Assembly (NCBI RefSeq): GCF_000306785.1
Contig: NC_017955.1
Coordinates: 2,480,001-2,544,000 of the forward strand
From: Modestobacter italicus
GTDB lineage: Bacteria > Actinomycetota > Actinomycetes > Mycobacteriales > Geodermatophilaceae
Reading direction: 5' to 3'
Length of the DNA stretch: 64,000 nucleotides
A program made the position numbers and the translations under genes. This document shows, in pieces, positions 58,881-64,000 of the stretch; position 1 is the first letter of the stretch, and every line of letters starts with the position of its first letter. A model generated the notes under the pieces. It searched no databases. It was not told the DNA's origin and saw nothing but the letters and a program-made list of their open reading frames with translations.

Positions 58881-59672
58881 ATGACACGAACGCCCCGTCC
58901 CGCCGTCCCCGGTCCGGCCGCTGGTGCCCTGCGGCCTCCGGTCGCCGAGCGCGCCCGCACCGTCGCCGCGCGCCCCGCCGCCGCGGTCTGCGCGGCCGGC
59001 ATCGACGGCAGCCGGGTGCTCGGTCACGCCACGACGGCCGATGGCCGGGTCCTGCTCGTGGTGCCCACCGACGGGGAGGTCTGCCGCGCGGTCGCCGGCA
59101 GCGCCGACGGCGACCTCGCCGCGCTGCTGCTGGTCACCGACCACGCTCCGGTGCCGCTGCGCGACCCGGTGCGGGCGCAGGTGTGGCTCTCCGGCTGGCT
59201 CACGCCGGTGGCCGGCCCCGACGCGCGGGCGGCCGCGGTGGCCTTCGCCGAGGTCGCCCCGGTGGGCGCGCTGCTCGACGTCGGACGCGGTACGACCCTG
59301 CTGTCGCTCGACCTGGCCGAGGTGGTGCTGGGGGAGTCGGGCACGGTCACCGAGGTGCAGCCCGAGGAGTACCTCGCCGCCGCCCCCGACCCGCTGGTCG
59401 GGCTCGAGGCCGCCGCGCTGCAGCACCTGGACGCCGCCCACCCGGAGGAGCTGGCCCTGCTGCGGACCCGGGTGCCGCGCAGGGCGGCCGCGGACGACGT
59501 GGTGCGGCCGCTGGGGCTGGATCGGTACGGCTTCCGGCTGCGCATCGAGCAGCGCCGCGGGCACGCCGACGTCCGGGTCCCGTTCGCCGAGCCGGTCAAC
59601 GACCCCCAGCAGCTGGGCGCCGCGGTGCACCGGCTGATGTGCGCCGCGAGACGCGCCTGCCCGGAGCGCTGA
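58881..59672 (+). CDS. DUF2470 domain protein, probably heme/iron-linked
   Basis: 263 residues with GGAG before the ATG. It carries a split-barrel-like N-terminal domain (LLLVTDHAPVPLRDPVRAQV, WLSGWLTPV) and a DUF2470-type C-terminal region (GLEAAALQHLDAAHPEELAL, LGLDRYGFRLR). DUF2470 occurs with HugZ-like heme-handling proteins. The iron box in its promoter supports a role in iron or heme use. Confidence 0.75.
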   Translation: MTRTPRPAVPGPAAGALRPPVAERARTVAARPAAAVCAAGIDGSRVLGHATTADGRVLLVVPTDGEVCRAVAGSADGDLAALLLVTDHAPVPLRDPVRAQVWLSGWLTPVAGPDARAAAVAFAEVAPVGALLDVGRGTTLLSLDLAEVVLGESGTVTEVQPEEYLAAAPDPLVGLEAAALQHLDAAHPEELALLRTRVPRRAAADDVVRPLGLDRYGFRLRIEQRRGHADVRVPFAEPVNDPQQLGAAVHRLMCAARRACPER

Positions 59673-59720
59673 CCACGCGGTCAGCGCCCCGGGCAGGGGA
59701 GGTGCGGGAGGGGAGGGAGG

Positions 59721-59987
59721 TCAGCGCACGGAGCGCCGGCCACCACTGACGCCCTCGGCGACGCCGATCAGCAGCACCGCGGCCACGATGGCCACGATCG
59801 CGCCCAGGACGTTCAGCTCGCCGAAGTCGCCGGTGCCCAGCGCGGTGGCGACGACGCCGCCGATCAGCGAGCCGACGACGCCCAGCACCAGGGTCATGAG
59901 GATGCTGAGGTTCTGCCTACCGGGCTTGATGAGGCGCGCGAGCGCGCCGACGATCAGCCCGAACACGAGGAAGCCGATGATGCCCAT
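59721..59987 (-). CDS. GlsB/YeaQ/YmgE family membrane protein
   Basis: 88 residues with three helices and the family pattern GIIGFLVFGLIVGALARLIK, then GVVGSLIGGVVATALG. A small stress-associated membrane protein. Confidence 0.9.
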   Translation of the reverse strand: MGIIGFLVFGLIVGALARLIKPGRQNLSILMTLVLGVVGSLIGGVVATALGTGDFGELNVLGAIVAIVAAVLLIGVAEGVSGGRRSVR

Positions 59988-60041
59988 GGGCGGACGGTTC
60001 CCTCAAGATCAACCGGCCAAACGCGACGCCCGCCACGACGG

Positions 60042-62000
60042 TCAGTCGGCGAGCTCGGCGAGCAGCCCGGACAGCCGGGTGCGCCGGGGCCGGACGTCGA
60101 CCTCGCGCACCGCGCGGGCCAGCGCCGCGCCGCTGGCGTGCACGATCGACAGGTGCTTCTGCGCCCGGGTCAGGGCGGTGTAGACCAGCGGCCGGGACAG
60201 CATCCCGCCGGCCTCCGGCGGTAGCACGACCACGACACCGGGCCACTCCGAGCCCTGCGCGCGGTGCACCGTGATCGCCCAGCCGTGCCGCAGGTCCGAC
60301 AGCGCGGAGCCGGTCACCGTCACCGGCCCGGAGCTGAAGTCGATGCTCAGCGACCCCTCGCCGGTGCCGGTGACCACCCCGACCTCGCCGTTGGCGAAGC
60401 CGATCGGCTCGATGTCCAGGTGGTTGGCGGTGGCCACCACCCGGTCGCCGACGTCGAAGCCGAACACCGTCCCGGTGCCCGGGTTCAGCTTCTCCTTCAG
60501 CGCCTTGTTCAGCTCGATCGTGCCCGCCGGCCCGCGGTGCACCGGCGTGACGACCTGCACCGTCGCCGGGTCGATGCCCAGCGCCCGCGGGATCGAGTCG
60601 GTCACCAGCTGGACCACCCGCTTGGCGGCCTCCGCGCTGCCGGTCGCCGGCACGATGACCACCTCCCGGTCGGGGGACTCGACCTGGACCAGCTCCCCGC
60701 CCCGGACGCCGGTGGCCAGCCGGGCGATCGCGCCACCGGCGGCCTGCCGGTGCAGCATGGTCAGCTCGGTGACCGGCACGGCGCCGGAGTCGATCAGGTC
60801 GCCCAGCACGTGGCCGGGGCCGATGGAGGGCAGCTGCGCGGGGTCGCCGACCAGCAGCAGGTGGGTGCCGTCCTTGCACGCCTCCAGCAGCGCGGCGGTC
60901 AGCTCGACGTCGAGCATCGAGGCCTCGTCGACCACGACGACGTCGGCGTCCAGCGGCCACTCCTCGTTGCGGGAGAACCCGCCGGTGGTGCCCTGCGCGC
61001 CCAGCAGCCGGTGCACCGTCACCGCCGGGTGATCGGTGAGCTCCTCGAGCCGCTTGGCCGCCCGGCCGGTGGGGGCGGCCAGCGCCACCTCGGTGCCCTT
61101 GGCCTGCAGCAACTGGACCAGGGAGGCCACGGTGCGGCTCTTGCCGGTGCCCGGGCCGCCGGTGAGCAGCGAGACCCCCGCGCCGAGCACCCCGGCGACG
61201 GCGGCCTGCTGGGCCGGGTCCAGGCCCTTGGCCACCGACCGCACCGAGGCCGGGTCGGCGAGCCGCCCGCTGGTGGCCACCAGCCGGTGCACGTTCTCCG
61301 CCACGGCCTCCTCGGCCATCCCGTACCGGGCCAGCGACAGCATCCGCAGCGCGGGGTCGGGCTCGGGGAACTCGGCGTCCGGGTCGTCCTCGTCGGGCTC
61401 GACGAACGGCGGCTCGTGCTCCAGCACGTCACCGCCCTCGACGGCGGCCACGATCGCCGCCTCCGGGTCCTCGATCTGCTCGGCCCGCAGCGCCGCCACC
61501 ACCAGGTCGGCCGGCAGCACGGTGTGCCCGTCCCGGGTGGCGGTGCGCAGGGTCAGCCCGACCACGGCCCGGCCCCGGCGGGTGTCCTGCCGGTCGGCGC
61601 CGGGGAGCACGTTGACCGCCAGCCGGTCGGCGTCGGCCAGCGTCACCCCGGTCAGCCCCAGCAGCGCCCACGGGTCGTCGCGCAGCCGGCGGGCGGCGTC
61701 CGGGCCGAGCGCGTCGGCGGAGTTCGCGGCCAGCCGGGCGTTCAGCCCGGCGGCGACCAGCAGCTCGACGACCTCGTAGGTCGGCTGCGCGGCCAGGAAG
61801 GAGCTGAACAGCCGCTCGGCGCGCTGCCGGCCCACCCGGGGCAGCTTCTGCAGCCGGTCGGCGGAGACGTCGTCGGCGGTGGTGATCCCGGCGGCGGGCA
61901 GGTCGGCGGCCGTCCGCTTGCCCAGCCCCGGCCACAGACCGGCGGTGCAGAAGGCGGCGAAGACGAGGTCGGGGGTGGGGCTGGTCACTGGCGTGCTCAC
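60042..62000 (-). CDS. recD2: RecD-like DNA helicase
   Basis: 652 residues. GTG 62000 has GGAG 8 nt upstream and follows the aldo/keto reductase stop closely. The N-terminal helix-hairpin-helix part is LPRVGRQRAERLFSSF. The motor domains have Walker A GGPGTGKSRTV, Walker B VVVDEASML, LLVGDPAQLPSIGPG and the final WAITVHRAQGSEWPGVVVVL. Shorter than typical RecD2, but with all superfamily 1B motifs. Confidence 0.88.
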   Translation of the reverse strand: MSTPVTSPTPDLVFAAFCTAGLWPGLGKRTAADLPAAGITTADDVSADRLQKLPRVGRQRAERLFSSFLAAQPTYEVVELLVAAGLNARLAANSADALGPDAARRLRDDPWALLGLTGVTLADADRLAVNVLPGADRQDTRRGRAVVGLTLRTATRDGHTVLPADLVVAALRAEQIEDPEAAIVAAVEGGDVLEHEPPFVEPDEDDPDAEFPEPDPALRMLSLARYGMAEEAVAENVHRLVATSGRLADPASVRSVAKGLDPAQQAAVAGVLGAGVSLLTGGPGTGKSRTVASLVQLLQAKGTEVALAAPTGRAAKRLEELTDHPAVTVHRLLGAQGTTGGFSRNEEWPLDADVVVVDEASMLDVELTAALLEACKDGTHLLLVGDPAQLPSIGPGHVLGDLIDSGAVPVTELTMLHRQAAGGAIARLATGVRGGELVQVESPDREVVIVPATGSAEAAKRVVQLVTDSIPRALGIDPATVQVVTPVHRGPAGTIELNKALKEKLNPGTGTVFGFDVGDRVVATANHLDIEPIGFANGEVGVVTGTGEGSLSIDFSSGPVTVTGSALSDLRHGWAITVHRAQGSEWPGVVVVLPPEAGGMLSRPLVYTALTRAQKHLSIVHASGAALARAVREVDVRPRRTRLSGLLAELAD

Positions 62001-62002
62001 GG

Positions 62003-62983
62003 TCACTGCTCCGGACGGCGTTCGGGATAGGAGAAGGGCGGGGAGGAGACGTCGTCCAGGGCGGTGACGATCGCCGGGGGCAGCCGCACCCCGTCGGCGT
62101 CCAGCGCGGCCTGCAGCTGCTGCGCGGTGCGGGCGCCCACGATCGGCGCGACGACGCCGGGGCGGTCGTGCAGCCAGGCCAGCGCCACCCCCAGCGGCGT
62201 CGTCCCGAGGCCCTCGGCGGCGGTGATCACCGCCTCCACCACCCGGTCGGCGGTGGTCGAGCGCAGCCGGTCGATGAACCCCTGCCACTGCGGGGAGGCA
62301 CCCCGGGAGTCCGCGGGGGTGCTGTGCCGGTACTTGCCGGTGAGCAGGCCGCGGCCCAGCGGTGACCACGGCAGCAGGCCGAGCCCCAGGGCCTCGGCGG
62401 CGGGCACCACCTCCCGCTCGACGCCGCGCTGCAGCAGCGAGTACTCGACCTGGGTGCTCACGATGGGGGTGCGGCCGGGCCAGGCCCGCTGCCAGGTGGC
62501 GGCGTGGGCGGTCTGCCAGCCGGAGAAGTTGCTGATCCCGATGTACCGGGCCCGGCCCGAGCTCACCGCCTGGTCGCAGGCGGCCAGCGTCTCCTCCAGC
62601 GGGGTCGCGTCGTCCCAGGCGTGCAGCTGCCACAGGTCGACGTGGTCCAGCCCCAGCCGCTCCAGCGAGGCGTCCAGCGCGGCCAGCAGGTGGCCGCGGG
62701 AGGCGCCGCGGCCCATCGGCCCGGGCGCGGTGCGGCCGACGGCCTTGGTCGCGACCAGCACGTGGTCGCGGGGGACGACGTCGGCCAGCAGCCGCCCGAG
62801 GGTCCGCTCGCTCTCCCCGTCGGCGTAGACGTCGGCGGTGTCGACCAGCGTGCCGCCGGCGTCGACGAAGGCGGTGAGCTGCATCGCGGCCTCGTCCTCG
62901 TCGGTGTCCCGGCCCCAGGTCATGGTGCCCAGACCGAGCCGCGAGACGACCAGGCCGCTGCGCCCGAGCGCCCGCTGTTCCAC
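62003..62983 (-). CDS. Aldo/keto reductase
   Basis: 326 residues from a GTG. GLGTMTWGRDTDEDEA, DTADVYADGESERTLG with catalytic Asp and Tyr, ATKAVGR with Lys, VDLWQLHAWD with His in the usual position, and YIGISNFSGWQ. NADPH-dependent; substrate unknown. It lies two bases upstream of recD2 and is probably cotranscribed with it. Confidence 0.9.
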   Translation of the reverse strand: MEQRALGRSGLVVSRLGLGTMTWGRDTDEDEAAMQLTAFVDAGGTLVDTADVYADGESERTLGRLLADVVPRDHVLVATKAVGRTAPGPMGRGASRGHLLAALDASLERLGLDHVDLWQLHAWDDATPLEETLAACDQAVSSGRARYIGISNFSGWQTAHAATWQRAWPGRTPIVSTQVEYSLLQRGVEREVVPAAEALGLGLLPWSPLGRGLLTGKYRHSTPADSRGASPQWQGFIDRLRSTTADRVVEAVITAAEGLGTTPLGVALAWLHDRPGVVAPIVGARTAQQLQAALDADGVRLPPAIVTALDDVSSPPFSYPERRPEQ

Positions 62984-63143
62984 GACTGCCCAACCTACCG
63001 TCGCCCCGGTCGTGACCCGGGCAACGCCGGGTGCTCCCGGGCGTCGCCGGGCCGGGCCCAGGTCGCGGCTCTAGGGTGCCCGTCGTGCAACCGACCCCCT
63101 CGTGCCCCGCCTCCCCGCCGACGATGCGGCGGGTGGGCTGACC

Positions 63144-63962
63144 GTGGGGTGGTTCGAAGCCGTCGTCCTCGGCCTGGTCCAGGGCCTCACCGAGTTCCTG
63201 CCGATCTCCTCCAGCGCCCACCTGCGGATCGTCGGGTCGGCCTTTGGCTGGGACGACCCGGGCGCGGCGTTCACCGCGATCACCCAGATCGGCACCGAGT
63301 TCGCCGTCCTCCTCTACTACCGGAAGAAGATCGGCCGGATCATCGGCACCTGGCTGCGGGCGCTGCGCGACCCGGCGCTGCGCAGCGACCCGGACGCCCG
63401 GATGGGCTGGCTGATCATCATCGGCAGCATCCCGATCGTCGTCCTCGGGCTGCTGTTCCAGGACCAGATCGAGTCGACCTTCCGCGACCTGCGGATCATC
63501 GCCATCGCCCTCGTGGTGTTCTCGCTGATCCTGTTCTGGGCCGACCGGGTCGGCGGCACCCGCCGCGAGCTGCCCGACCTGACCGTCAAGCACGGCCTGG
63601 TGTTCGGGCTGGCGCAGGCGATGGCGCTGATCCCCGGCGTCTCCCGGTCCGGCGGCACGATCACCGCCGGCCGGTTCCTCGGCTACTCGCGCTCCGCCGC
63701 CGCTGACTACTCGTTCCTGCTGGCCATCCCCGCGGTGCTCGGCTCGGGGTTCTTCCAGGTGGTCGAGTCGCTGGACAGCGGGGTCGACTGGGGGCCGACG
63801 ATCCTGGCGACCGTCATCGCCTTCGGCGTCGGGCTGGTGGTCATCTCCTGGCTGCTGCGCTACCTCACCCGGGGCAGCTTCACGCCGTTCGTCGTCTACC
63901 GCGTCGTGCTGGGGCTGCTGCTGCTCGCGCTGGTCGGCGCCGGCGTCCTCGACCCCACCTGA
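63144..63962 (+). CDS. uppP: Undecaprenyl-diphosphatase
   Basis: 272 residues from GTG 63144, which gives the usual family start (GWFEAVVLGLVQGLTEFLP). Motifs are FLPISSSAHLRI and PGVSRSGGTIT, the catalytic Ser/Arg region. Multi-helix membrane enzyme that recycles the C55 lipid carrier for cell-wall synthesis. An open upstream extension to 63102 is less likely. Confidence 0.93.
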   Translation: MGWFEAVVLGLVQGLTEFLPISSSAHLRIVGSAFGWDDPGAAFTAITQIGTEFAVLLYYRKKIGRIIGTWLRALRDPALRSDPDARMGWLIIIGSIPIVVLGLLFQDQIESTFRDLRIIAIALVVFSLILFWADRVGGTRRELPDLTVKHGLVFGLAQAMALIPGVSRSGGTITAGRFLGYSRSAAADYSFLLAIPAVLGSGFFQVVESLDSGVDWGPTILATVIAFGVGLVVISWLLRYLTRGSFTPFVVYRVVLGLLLLALVGAGVLDPT

Positions 63963-64000
63963 CGAGGGACCCTGCTGCCCCCCCACCACTCGCGAGCTCG

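Noticed and set aside
60042..63989. Single 1315-codon leftward frame joining the helicase to the window end
   Set aside because: The helicase has a good GTG start at 62000; upstream the frame is antisense to uppP and out of frame with the aldo/keto reductase.

Overview
The window is about 64 kb of very GC-rich DNA with actinobacterial gene content: a GAF-ANTAR regulator, a cysteine-free S4 protein of the Streptomyces type, many GTG starts, NarL/LuxR regulators with TPR-like N-termini, GlsB, UppP and DUF5703/DUF2470 proteins. I would guess Geodermatophilaceae or a close relative. That placement is inference; no 16S rRNA or other decisive marker is present.

Region 1 (1-22 kb) is an oxidation/proteolysis island. 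It holds the N-terminal half of a trypsin-like protease-family protein, a COX/alpha-dioxygenase-type heme peroxidase, a solitary hemA, two paralogous zincin-domain proteins (one fused to a subtilisin), a galactose-oxidase-like copper radical enzyme, an alpha/beta hydrolase, a CYTH-like protein and a gluzincin metalloprotease. Two TPR-type regulators (one frameshifted near its C-terminus), another hydrolase and a methyltransferase follow. None of the usually extracellular enzymes shows a signal peptide. Upstream of at least five transcription units I see GTCAC units repeated every 11 nt, which suggests one shared regulator. The peroxidase has Arg where the distal heme His is expected. The zincin half of the subtilisin fusion has lost its catalytic Glu.

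Region 2 (22-37.3 kb) is a patchwork of short modules: a RelE/Phd pair, a MEDS-STAS/MEDS-HATPase partner-switching pair, a zinc-ribbon protein, an alcohol dehydrogenase, a GIY-YIG protein, and a two-component system beside an MMPL exporter. Between modules lie seven same-orientation copies of a repeat whose core resembles the 3' end of the tRNA-Leu gene at 50.8 kb, several of them beside a terminator hairpin. One copy follows a decayed integrase tail. Two lie next to 3' remnants of housekeeping genes (an AAA+ ATPase and a PPK2 kinase). I read the region as an accretion island built by serial integration at tRNA-Leu.

Region 3 (37.3-50.85 kb) is the youngest integrative element. It is bounded by a 24-bp direct repeat (attL 37302-37325, attR inside tRNA-Leu) and carries integrase, a putative excisionase, an IS110-family transposase, an HNH nuclease, a SEFIR-domain protein overlapping a small membrane protein, a 5'-nucleotidase and several small membrane proteins. 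A family of about 27-bp hairpins is scattered between its genes.

Region 4 (50.8-64 kb) is ordinary chromosome: tRNA-Leu(GAG), M20 peptidase, SDR, GAF-ANTAR, quinone oxidoreductase, a beta-propeller lipoprotein, three tandem paralogous membrane proteins, rpsD divergent from a DUF2470 gene across a strong DtxR/IdeR-like iron box, glsB, a RecD-like helicase, an aldo/keto reductase and uppP.
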